A stretch of DNA of 9,476 bases, taken from positions 1 to 9,476 of the forward strand of contig JAFZXQ010000052.1 in the NCBI GenBank assembly GCA_017616705.1, written 5' to 3'. The first letter of the stretch is position 1, and each line of letters begins with the position of its first letter. Under the pieces are notes generated by a model. The model did not search any database. It saw only the letters and a program-made list of their open reading frames with translations, and had not been told where the DNA came from. Origin of the DNA: Clostridia bacterium (lineage in GTDB: Bacteria; Bacillota; Clostridia; Christensenellales; UBA1242). Positions 1 to 6,609 of the stretch are shown in pieces. Both the position numbers and the translations under genes were made by a program.

Positions 1-2
1 CA

Positions 3-2537
3 AGAAACCCATTTAGAGCGCTTTATAAGGCTGATGTTAGCGGCGATGAAAGTAAAAAACAAACCTTACAAAAGCTTTGGAAAATGCTTTTAACAATTGA
101 AGCATATTATGATTCAGGTGTTGATGATGGTATTTATGGGGCTAACAGATACTATTACCAAGGTTCTGCAAAAAATAAAGAGGCTCTTGGGTTAGTTTTA
201 AGATATTTAAAGGTTCAAAAATATCTTGATGCGCTTGAAATTTATAACGTTAAACATTCAATAACTTCATTTAGTAGCGAAGTTTTAAATAATTTATTAA
301 CTTTCAAGATTAATAACAAAAAATATACCGCTTCAGTTATGCTTTCTTCAGGTGAGTTTACTGAATATATTTTAGGTTATGACTATCTTGTTGACCGCGG
401 ATTTACTCCTGTTTTTGTTGATGAGAACTATCAAGGGTTATTCAGCAGTGTTAATGAAAACAACACTATAATTTATTCAACATGGGCTGATATGAAAATA
501 ATGCTTGAAAAATTTGGCCAGGCCTGCGTTGACCTTTCTAATAAGTCATCACTTAATATTATTTCTCAAAATATTGTTGATGAAACAACAATTAAACTTT
601 ATGGCGAATCAGCGCAACCTACAGAAAATGCTCTTTTGGCATTCTTAAAACAATATTTACCTCAAGGTGTTATTGATGCTAACTCTTCAGATAACGCCCT
701 TAAAGATTGTCTTAATCTAATGGAATATCTTGGTTTAACAAAAGAAGCGGTAATGATGTCAAATGATATTGAATCTCTTGGGCCAGACTTTACTGGGTTT
801 ACTCTCAGCCAATATAAAATGGCGATAATGGATCTTCTTTATGACTATCAAGAAATTGCAAGCGAATCAGCATACAATAACCAAGAAAGATTTTTAACGT
901 TAGTTTATTTACTTTGCGCTGAGTGGCAGAACAATAGTGGTTCTTTATCATTAGTTAAAAATGAATATACGCTTGGTTTAATTATGCGTCTTTGTGGGCT
1001 CGTTAATAGAAGTGAAAATGAGCTTGTTGGCCTTGAATTTACTATTGATTTAGGCTCTCACCACAAAGATGAGGCATATGGTGATGTTTTCATTATATGC
1101 ATTTATGTTCCAGACCCTAATAATAAAGATGCTAAAATTTTAATTCCATTTATGATGGCGAACCGAACCGACCTTGATAAGGAAGATAATGCTGATTATG
1201 TTAAGTTATTTACTGATTATGGTTTTCCGGTTCCTTATTCAAGTTGTTATGCAAGCACTAAAGAAAACCCTAATGATAACGTAGCAACGGCTTGGTTCCC
1301 AGTTATCGCAAGGGGAATTGTTACTTCTGATGGCTTACCAACTGCGATTAAAACTGATAATGGTGACGTTGTTTTCTATAGAAATGATGTTGATATATTA
1401 AACGCTTCAAAACTTGGGCTTTCAAGTTATTATGATGATGCTTCAAATGTTGTTGTTAGAGCGGGCATTGTTTCAAGTTTAACAACATCATTCTATGCAA
1501 TATTTACCAAGGGCAAATCGTTAACTCAAGAGTTTATTAAATCTTATCCAAGAATAGCAATTGATTATAACCTTCATTTTGCTTATTCAAATAATTACAC
1601 TGAAGTTGGTAGCCGCCTTGAAAATGGTGAATGTTACCTTGACTATAACTTCTTAACATTAAAACTTGTTGATTTGTTTAGCCCATTAGGTGTTAACATA
1701 ATCGTTTTAATTTTAGGAACGATATTTATGTGTAAAACATTGTTTACTCTTGTTTGGGGATTAATTCAAAGAATATTTAATGTCGTTATTCTTTCAATTT
1801 TATCGCCAGCCGTTTTTGCAACAATACCATTTACCAGTGAAAAATATGACAAAAAGAGCAAGCAATATGTTGACAACCCTTGGATCTTTGATAACTGGAA
1901 AGCTACAATAATAAGGGAAGTGACAACCGTTTTAGGCTTTGCCTTAGGAATTAATATTTTCTTTATTTTAGTTCCTATAATTAGGCAGTTTAACTTATTT
2001 ACTGATGCTAGCGTCTTTACAAGATTATTTGGCGGAAGTAGCCAAGTTGTTCTAAATTATGTTAACTATATAATTCAACTTATTATGTTAGTTTGTGCGC
2101 TTTCAACAATCAAACTTGCTCCAACATTATTTGGTGATATCTTTGGAACAAATAATATTCATAAGCAGGCAAGTGAAACGCTTGCAAGTGTTAAAGAGAT
2201 TGATGCTGAAGCAAGAAATGTTTTAAGCGGAAAAAGTTTAATCAACGCTAAAAACCAAGCGATTGGGCTTATTAAAAGCTCGATTCCTGGGGGAGCGTTT
2301 GCAACTGATGTTAGAATGCTTTACGCAAGGGTTAACGCTAGGATAACCAGTTCTAAGGTTAAGGGTGCTATGATGGCTGCTGGCGTTCCTAAGGAAGAAG
2401 CAAAACATATTTCAAAGCAAATTAGAAAATCTATGGTTGATGCTCAAAGGGAAACCGAAGCAGTAAGAAAAGCGCACAACCAGAAATATTATGATGCTTT
2501 GTTCCCACCAAAAGATAAAAAAGGTAAAAAGAAATAG
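3..2537 (+). CDS. Large polytopic membrane protein, VirB6/Mbov_0396-like (5'-truncated)
   Basis: The frame is open from the left edge. The first Met codon (84) has no Shine-Dalgarno sequence, and the 27 codons before it look like protein (ending KLWKM), so the gene starts outside the window. Counting from that Met, residues 1 to about 530 form a polar, Asn/Tyr/Ser-rich domain, probably extracytoplasmic. It contains a block at about 409-436 (PTAIK, then VVFYRN) that recurs in the next gene. Hydrophobic segments follow at about 537-560, 560-590, 615-640 and 658-685, including VWGLIQRIF and DNWKATIIREV. The last ~130 residues are charged and end KDKKGKKK. The visible start (ALYKADVSGD) aligns with the part of the downstream paralogue just after its third membrane helix, so about 175 N-terminal residues with three helices are probably missing. 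A VirB6/TrbL-like or ICE Mbov_0396-type channel protein is inferred from topology and remembered family look; its function is unproven. Confidence 0.8.
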   Translation, partial: RNPFRALYKADVSGDESKKQTLQKLWKMLLTIEAYYDSGVDDGIYGANRYYYQGSAKNKEALGLVLRYLKVQKYLDALEIYNVKHSITSFSSEVLNNLLTFKINNKKYTASVMLSSGEFTEYILGYDYLVDRGFTPVFVDENYQGLFSSVNENNTIIYSTWADMKIMLEKFGQACVDLSNKSSLNIISQNIVDETTIKLYGESAQPTENALLAFLKQYLPQGVIDANSSDNALKDCLNLMEYLGLTKEAVMMSNDIESLGPDFTGFTLSQYKMAIMDLLYDYQEIASESAYNNQERFLTLVYLLCAEWQNNSGSLSLVKNEYTLGLIMRLCGLVNRSENELVGLEFTIDLGSHHKDEAYGDVFIICIYVPDPNNKDAKILIPFMMANRTDLDKEDNADYVKLFTDYGFPVPYSSCYASTKENPNDNVATAWFPVIARGIVTSDGLPTAIKTDNGDVVFYRNDVDILNASKLGLSSYYDDASNVVVRAGIVSSLTTSFYAIFTKGKSLTQEFIKSYPRIAIDYNLHFAYSNNYTEVGSRLENGECYLDYNFLTLKLVDLFSPLGVNIIVLILGTIFMCKTLFTLVWGLIQRIFNVVILSILSPAVFATIPFTSEKYDKKSKQYVDNPWIFDNWKATIIREVTTVLGFALGINIFFILVPIIRQFNLFTDASVFTRLFGGSSQVVLNYVNYIIQLIMLVCALSTIKLAPTLFGDIFGTNNIHKQASETLASVKEIDAEARNVLSGKSLINAKNQAIGLIKSSIPGGAFATDVRMLYARVNARITSSKVKGAMMAAGVPKEEAKHISKQIRKSMVDAQRETEAVRKAHNQKYYDALFPPKDKKGKKK

Positions 2538-2540
2538 GAG
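2536..2540 (+). promoter_or_regulatory. Shine-Dalgarno sequence for the second membrane-protein gene
   Basis: AGGAG lies 8 nt before the TTG at 2549 and overlaps the TAG stop (2535-2537) of the upstream gene. The spacing is ideal for TTG, and the next in-frame Met is about 40 codons later. The TTG is therefore the likely start. Stop/SD overlap suggests translational coupling of the two membrane proteins. Confidence 0.75.
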
Positions 2541-2548
2541 AAACCGAA

Positions 2549-5209
2549 TTGTTTAACGCAATAACAAATTTAATAACCAGAACTATACCACACTTTATTA
2601 GTGCGGTTAGTTCTGATGCGTTACAATCAGGAACTGTTTGGCAATTTATTGGCAATTTCTTTAGAAATATGGCTGAAACAGTTTGGGGATTAATTGTTTC
2701 ACTTGTTGTTGTTGTTGGAAGATTTATGCTTAGAATAATTGATTTCTTGTTTACAATTATGCAAGCATTTTTAGGCGATAATTTTAATACAAGCGGTTCT
2801 AGCAGTTTAACTGATGATAAAATCTTCCAGTTTGTTTTTAGTGACACGGTTATAAACATTATTAAAAACATTATAATTATTGGACTTATTTTAATAGTTG
2901 TTTTCTCAATAATTGCCATTGTTAAAAGTGAAATTAATGGGGCACTTGGAGATAACAACTCTAAAAAATATGTTTTAGTTAATGCGTTAAAATCACTATT
3001 TTTGATGGTTATAATTCCTTTACTTTTTATATTCTCAATTGTTCTTTCTGACGCGGCTTTAGCAAGCCTTTATCGCGCAACAACGGGCGGGAAAGATGTT
3101 AGCTTAGCCGGAATGATTTGGACAGCGTCAACTTATGAGGCTAACGCCTATAGAAACTATGCTAAAAACGATGCTAGAATTCCTATAACTTTTGATTTTA
3201 GTAACAAATATAACTATGTTTATAATGAAGAAACAAATGAATATGAAATCGACTATTCAAGTGAAATTAACTGGGATGAAATTTCAATAGAAGGCTTAAA
3301 CAAAGATTTAATTAATAGTTTTGAAAGTTTTAAAAATCAAACAGGTTTTCAAAAGGGATATAGCGTTTGGCTAATGTTTTATGCAAACAACTTCTATTCA
3401 ATAAGTGAACTTGATGCGCAAAATAAATTATTAAAGAAAAATCCTCAAGGTAATATTGACTATTTACCATATTATGATCTTTTTGATTCTAATCTTGTTT
3501 ATTCAAATAATGAATATTTGGTTATGGCTGACTTAATTGATTTTTGCACGGTTAATGCAAGAGATATAGGAACTTTATCTTTCCGTTCAATTAATGAAGT
3601 TTATGAAAACTGGGCTAGCGTTTATGGCGGAACAATAACCAGCCTTCCAATAAGTAAGGTTGGGGATAATTATTATACTGCCGTAACATATTTAGGTGAT
3701 GAAACCCCAACAGAATATCTTTCACCGGTTGACACGTTTGACGAATCAGATGGAACTATTTACACAATTTGTTATTCACAACTTGTTGAAGATCCTGATG
3801 GAACTCTTCATGAAATTTATATTCCATTTATCAATGGAGTTAATGGGTTTTCAACTAGTTACATTTCAGGAAAGTGTTTAGTTATTGCGAAAGGTTTCTT
3901 TACTGATAAAGGCTACCCAACAGCAATAAAAAATGACGTTAATGGCAACGTTGTTTTCTATAGAAACGAAGTTTATGCTCCTGGAATTTATGATTTCTTC
4001 CCAAAAATTACTTACGAACTTCCTGAAGGGGTTGAGGAAACATGGATAACTAGAGCATTCAAAGAACTCGGTGGGCAAGTTTTAGGTGGAATTGATTTAG
4101 ATGATTATATTCCATATATTTATGTCAATGCCGAGCAGGTTAGCACGTATACTAAGAAGATTTCAACTGAAACAACGCTTGAAAATGGGACATTTACTGT
4201 TAGTTATGATCAAACAGACATAGTTTCTCAATTATTTAATAAATCGTCAGTTAAAGACCATAACATTTATAACAAGGCTTCAATTAATATCTTCATTTTG
4301 ATTTTTGCTAGTTTAATTTTAATTAGAGTTTTGATTGACGTTGTGTTTGGCCTTATTGGAAGAATTTTCCATATGGTTGTTTTGGCTTTAACTTATCCGG
4401 GGGTTGTTTCAGCATTACCACTTGATAATGGTTCAGCCTTATCTAACTGGAGAACAACGTTCTTTGATGTTTTATTGTCCGTTTTTGGAATAATGGTTTC
4501 GGCAAACGTTATGATAGCGTTACTGCCTTATGTTTGGGAGTTTAAGTTCTTTACTGACGGCGCTATTGCCGGTAGTTCATTTATAGATAAAGTTGGGGCA
4601 GGGTTTGTTAATATGTTACTTAAAATTGCCTTTACTGTTGGCGCTATTGCATTAATTGAAACATTTGCTAGGCTTATGAGTTTCTTAATGAACGGAATGA
4701 GCGTTGCTGACGCTAAGAAAGCAATTGCTTCTATTAAAACAAAACTTGACGATAAAGAAACGCCTGAAGACCCATTTGTTATTCTTGAGTCGATAAAAAC
4801 AGATGGCAAAAAGCCATATATTGACGCTATTATTGGAACAAGCAGCGTTTTAAGTATTGGCGGAGACCTTAAAGACGAAATGTTTGAAAATTTAAAGTTT
4901 ACCGGCGACGTTATTTCTGGAAGGCATCTTCAAAAGACATTAAAAAATGCTGTTGGAATGTTGGCTGACTATACCGGCGTTTCATTTGCTAAAAACACAA
5001 TTAACGAAATAAGATCTGGCGCTCATTATCTTCAAGGTGCCTTGGGCCACAAAAGTCATATGCATCAACTTACAAAGGACTTGCGTTCTGGTAAACTTAC
5101 TGATCCTAAAGATATTTCAAAACGCTTTAAAACGTTTGGTGGCAAAGGTGGCGAACATGAGAAAGACTTAAAGAATATGCAGTGGAAACCACCAAAGAAG
5201 AACAAATAA
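2549..5209 (+). CDS. Large polytopic membrane protein, VirB6/Mbov_0396-like, paralogue of upstream gene
   Basis: This is a complete 886-residue protein starting at TTG. Hydrophobic segments lie at about residues 40-70, 98-125 and 146-172. A polar domain of roughly 390 residues follows, presumably outside the membrane. Four more segments lie at about 576-603, 604-628, 638-666 and 686-715, then a ~170-residue charged tail ending PPKKNK. The block AKGFFTDKGYPTAIK plus VVFYRN (about 447-475) matches the upstream gene. So do VFGLIGRIF, the short Pro-containing segment after it, and SNWRTTFFDVLLSVFG. The pair therefore arose by duplication. The layout of membrane helices, one huge loop, helices with an NWR/NWK motif and a cytoplasmic tail resembles VirB6-like proteins of Gram-positive and mycoplasma conjugative elements (Mbov_0396 type). 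That assignment is from memory of the family, not a search. No ATPase, relaxase or coupling protein is visible here to confirm a secretion system. Confidence 0.8.
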   Translation: MFNAITNLITRTIPHFISAVSSDALQSGTVWQFIGNFFRNMAETVWGLIVSLVVVVGRFMLRIIDFLFTIMQAFLGDNFNTSGSSSLTDDKIFQFVFSDTVINIIKNIIIIGLILIVVFSIIAIVKSEINGALGDNNSKKYVLVNALKSLFLMVIIPLLFIFSIVLSDAALASLYRATTGGKDVSLAGMIWTASTYEANAYRNYAKNDARIPITFDFSNKYNYVYNEETNEYEIDYSSEINWDEISIEGLNKDLINSFESFKNQTGFQKGYSVWLMFYANNFYSISELDAQNKLLKKNPQGNIDYLPYYDLFDSNLVYSNNEYLVMADLIDFCTVNARDIGTLSFRSINEVYENWASVYGGTITSLPISKVGDNYYTAVTYLGDETPTEYLSPVDTFDESDGTIYTICYSQLVEDPDGTLHEIYIPFINGVNGFSTSYISGKCLVIAKGFFTDKGYPTAIKNDVNGNVVFYRNEVYAPGIYDFFPKITYELPEGVEETWITRAFKELGGQVLGGIDLDDYIPYIYVNAEQVSTYTKKISTETTLENGTFTVSYDQTDIVSQLFNKSSVKDHNIYNKASINIFILIFASLILIRVLIDVVFGLIGRIFHMVVLALTYPGVVSALPLDNGSALSNWRTTFFDVLLSVFGIMVSANVMIALLPYVWEFKFFTDGAIAGSSFIDKVGAGFVNMLLKIAFTVGAIALIETFARLMSFLMNGMSVADAKKAIASIKTKLDDKETPEDPFVILESIKTDGKKPYIDAIIGTSSVLSIGGDLKDEMFENLKFTGDVISGRHLQKTLKNAVGMLADYTGVSFAKNTINEIRSGAHYLQGALGHKSHMHQLTKDLRSGKLTDPKDISKRFKTFGGKGGEHEKDLKNMQWKPPKKNK

Positions 5210-5222
5210 TAGTTAAAATCAT

Positions 5223-5251
5223 TTGTTAAATTTCATAAATAAGTTTAAAAT
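5223..5251 (+). promoter_or_regulatory. Candidate gapA promoter
   Basis: TTGTTA (5223-5228) and TAAAAT (5246-5251) are separated by 17 nt and match sigma-A boxes at 4/6 and 5/6 positions. They sit in the 60-nt gap before gapA. The gap is very AT-rich, so chance matches are likely. No terminator is seen after the membrane-protein gene, and read-through into gapA is also possible. Confidence 0.4.
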
Positions 5252-5269
5252 TAAATTAGGAGGATTATT

Positions 5270-6286
5270 ATGAATAAAGTTAAAATTGGAATTAATGGTT
5301 TTGGAAGAATTGGAAGTTTGATTTTAAGGGCTAGTTACCTTTATAATCAAAACGTTGAAGTCGTTGGAATTAACGATCCGTTCTTAAGCGCTGATTACGC
5401 AGCATATATGTTAACTCATGATAGCGTTCACGGGGCATTTAACGCCGATATTAAGGTTGATAAGGGCGATTTAGTTATCAACGGCAACAGAATTAAATAT
5501 TACAGCGAAATGGAGCCTGAAAAGATTGATTGGAAGGGTTGCGGCGCTCAAGTTGTTGCTGAAGCAACAGGAAAATTTACTAAGGTTGAAGATGCTTCAC
5601 GCCACCTTGTTGGCGGAGCAAAAAAGGTTGTTATAACCGCTCCTGGAAAGGGAACGCCAATCTTTGTTTATGGCGTTAACCATGAAGAATATAAGGCTAA
5701 TATGGACGTTGTTTCAAACGCTAGTTGCACGACTAACTGTCTTGCTCCACTTGCTAAAGTTATTAACGATAACTTTGGAATAAGTGAAGGCCTTATGACA
5801 ACTGTTCACGCAACAACAGCAACTCAACTTACTGTTGATGGATCATCTAAAAAAGATTGGCGCGGGGGAAGAAGCGCATTAATTAACATTATTCCTGCTT
5901 CAACAGGTGCCGCTAAAGCAGTCGGAAAAGTTATTCCAGAACTTGATGGAAAATTAACAGGAATGGCATTTAGAGTTCCAACAGCCGATGGAAGCGTTGT
6001 TGACTTAACTGTTAACCTTAAAAAACCAACAACTTACGAAGAAATTTGCGCATGCTTAAAGAAAGCAAGCAAAGGCAAATATAAAGGCATTATTGATTAC
6101 ACTGAAGATGCAATCGTTAGCCAAGACATTATTGATAATTCTAACACATGCATTTTTGATGCAACTGCTGGAATTATGATGAGCCCAACATTTGTTAAGC
6201 TTGTTGCATGGTATGACAATGAGTGGGGTTATAGTTGCAAGGTTTGCGATCTTATCGCTCATATGGGAAAAATCTGTAAATTTTAG
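5270..6286 (+). CDS. gapA: Glyceraldehyde-3-phosphate dehydrogenase, type I (NAD-dependent)
   Basis: This cytoplasmic glycolytic enzyme oxidises and phosphorylates glyceraldehyde 3-phosphate to 1,3-bisphosphoglycerate, with NAD+ reduction. At 338 residues it has the normal family length. The Rossmann motif NGFGRIG is at 9-15, and Asp36 in INDPF is the usual NAD-ribose contact. The active site SCTTNC carries the catalytic Cys153, and His180 lies in TTVHATTATQ. The phosphate-binding region KDWRGGRSA follows at 195-203, and WYDNEWGYS is near 314-322. The sequence style (DPFLSADYAAYM, VDGSSKKDWRGGR) is closer to the E. coli/eukaryote-like GapA subgroup than to Bacillus GapA. The start is certain: AGGAGG at 5258-5263 is 6 nt before ATG. 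It stands alone, with no pgk or tpi beside it. The last codons and the stop (6268-6286) lie inside one arm of a 19-bp inverted repeat. Confidence 0.97.
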   Translation: MNKVKIGINGFGRIGSLILRASYLYNQNVEVVGINDPFLSADYAAYMLTHDSVHGAFNADIKVDKGDLVINGNRIKYYSEMEPEKIDWKGCGAQVVAEATGKFTKVEDASRHLVGGAKKVVITAPGKGTPIFVYGVNHEEYKANMDVVSNASCTTNCLAPLAKVINDNFGISEGLMTTVHATTATQLTVDGSSKKDWRGGRSALINIIPASTGAAKAVGKVIPELDGKLTGMAFRVPTADGSVVDLTVNLKKPTTYEEICACLKKASKGKYKGIIDYTEDAIVSQDIIDNSNTCIFDATAGIMMSPTFVKLVAWYDNEWGYSCKVCDLIAHMGKICKF

Positions 6287-6288
6287 CG

Positions 6289-6413
6289 AAAACTTCTAAA
6301 TTTAGCGCCTAAGTACAGAAAATGCGAGTCTCGCATGCTAGGCAGTACAATGAGTACAGCCGTCGCAAGACTCGCTCTTTTTTCTTTCTTATGCATCTAA
6401 ATTTAAAAGTTTT
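6289..6413 (+). terminator. Long imperfect palindrome / intrinsic terminator hairpin 1
   Basis: The core stem GCGAGTCTCGC (6324-6334) pairs with GCAAGACTCGC (6365-6375), with one mismatch. Inside it GGC-A-GTAC (6341-6348) pairs with GTAC-A-GCC (6354-6361) around the loop AATGA (6349-6353). A run of six T at 6378-6383, in a T-rich tract to 6390, follows. Further outward pairing is visible: AGAAAA 6317-6322 with TTTTCT 6380-6385, TAAG 6310-6313 with CTTA 6388-6391, and the 17-bp arms. The palindrome thus spans 125 nt centred on the loop. It begins 3 nt after the gapA stop, so it is the likely gapA terminator. An A-tract on the left gives a weaker T-tract on the other strand. Confidence 0.75.
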
Positions 6414-6451
6414 TATGTCAATAATATAAATTTAATAAATCTTATGAATCT

Positions 6452-6496
6452 GAGGCGGTCACATACAATGAGTATGCTCCGACCTCGAATTTTTTT
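6452..6496 (+). terminator. Intrinsic terminator hairpin 2
   Basis: GAGG-CGG (6452-6458) pairs with CCG-A-CCTC (6479-6486), leaving one bulged A. CATAC (6462-6466) pairs with GTATG (6472-6476) around the loop AATGA (6467-6471). Seven T residues follow at 6490-6496. The loop and its flanks, TACAATGAGTA, are identical to hairpin 1 although the lower stems differ. It would stop any read-through from gapA before the next promoter. Confidence 0.75.
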
Positions 6497-6534
6497 GTTT
6501 CCTCGTTCTTCATCTAAAATTTACAGATTTTTAA

Positions 6535-6556
6535 AAGGGTAAGACTCTTGTTTTTT
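6535..6556 (+). terminator. Weak third terminator-like hairpin
   Basis: AAGGGT (6535-6540) can pair with ACTCTT (6544-6549), with one G-T pair and loop AAG. It is followed by G and six T (6551-6556). The stem is only 6 bp and the region is AT-rich, so this may be chance. It lies just before the promoter of the next operon. Confidence 0.3.
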
Positions 6557-6557
6557 G

Positions 6558-6586
6558 TGGACAAACGGAAAGCAGTGTGATAAAAT
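6558..6586 (+). promoter_or_regulatory. Strong sigma-A type promoter for the zinc-ribbon/mnmA/trpS operon
   Basis: The -35 box TGGACA (6558-6563) matches TTGACA at 5/6 positions. A 17-nt spacer leads to the -10 box TAAAAT (6581-6586), also 5/6. The -10 is preceded by TGA, giving an extended TGn element. Transcription would begin near 6592-6594, leaving a 5' leader of only about 17 nt. No operator-like symmetry is seen around it. Confidence 0.7.
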
Positions 6587-6594
6587 AAACTTGT

Positions 6595-6601
6595 GGGGGT
6601 G
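6595..6601 (+). promoter_or_regulatory. Shine-Dalgarno sequence deciding a TTG start
   Basis: GGGGGTG resembles GGAGGTG, with one G that can wobble-pair. It lies 8 nt before the TTG at 6610. The alternative in-frame GTG at 6601 overlaps this sequence and would have no ribosome site of its own, so TTG at 6610 is the better start. Confidence 0.6.
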
Positions 6602-6609
6602 TGTTTATT

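Larger units (their letters stand above)
6268..6533. repeat. Composite nested inverted-repeat structure after gapA
   Basis: Four related AT-rich arms enclose two hairpins. Outer arms: AAAAATCTGTAAATTTTAG (6268-6286) is the exact reverse complement of 6514-6532, 19 of 19 bp. Inner arms: 6289-6305 pairs with 6397-6413, 16 of 17 bp. The left arms resemble each other, each ending TTTAGCG, and so do the right arms, both preceded by TTCTT...CATCTAAA. Hairpin 1 sits inside the inner arms and hairpin 2 between the inner and outer right arms. A transcript could fold into a closed stem with two branches. This looks like two copies of one palindromic repeat family, one nested in the other. No clear target-site duplication flanks it. 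A mobile MITE-like origin is inference. Confidence 0.7.

Noticed and set aside
84..86. ATG at 84 as the start of the first gene
   Set aside because: No SD sequence precedes it, the frame is open to the left edge, and the codons before it align with the paralogue just after its third membrane helix.
2431..2958. 175-codon open frame on the minus strand
   Set aside because: It lies opposite the end of one strong coding frame and the start of the next, has no SD site, and its composition is that of an antisense shadow.
3696..3881. 61-codon frame on the plus strand inside the second membrane gene
   Set aside because: It is out of frame within a long conserved gene and lacks an SD site or any recognisable family.
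6307..6390. Integron attC site, because of the long imperfect hairpin
   Set aside because: The GTTRRRY and RYYYAAC core sites are missing, there are no gene cassettes, and a T-tract follows as in a terminator.
6268..6533. Definite MITE call with target-site duplication
   Set aside because: The bases outside the 19-bp arms (GGG on the left, AAA on the right) show no duplication, so mobility remains inference and the region is recorded as a repeat.
6287..6557. T-box or other known riboswitch before the operon that contains trpS
   Set aside because: No T-box TGGNACC-type sequence or specifier stem is seen. The hairpins lie upstream of the operon's own promoter (6558-6586), so they would not be in its leader.
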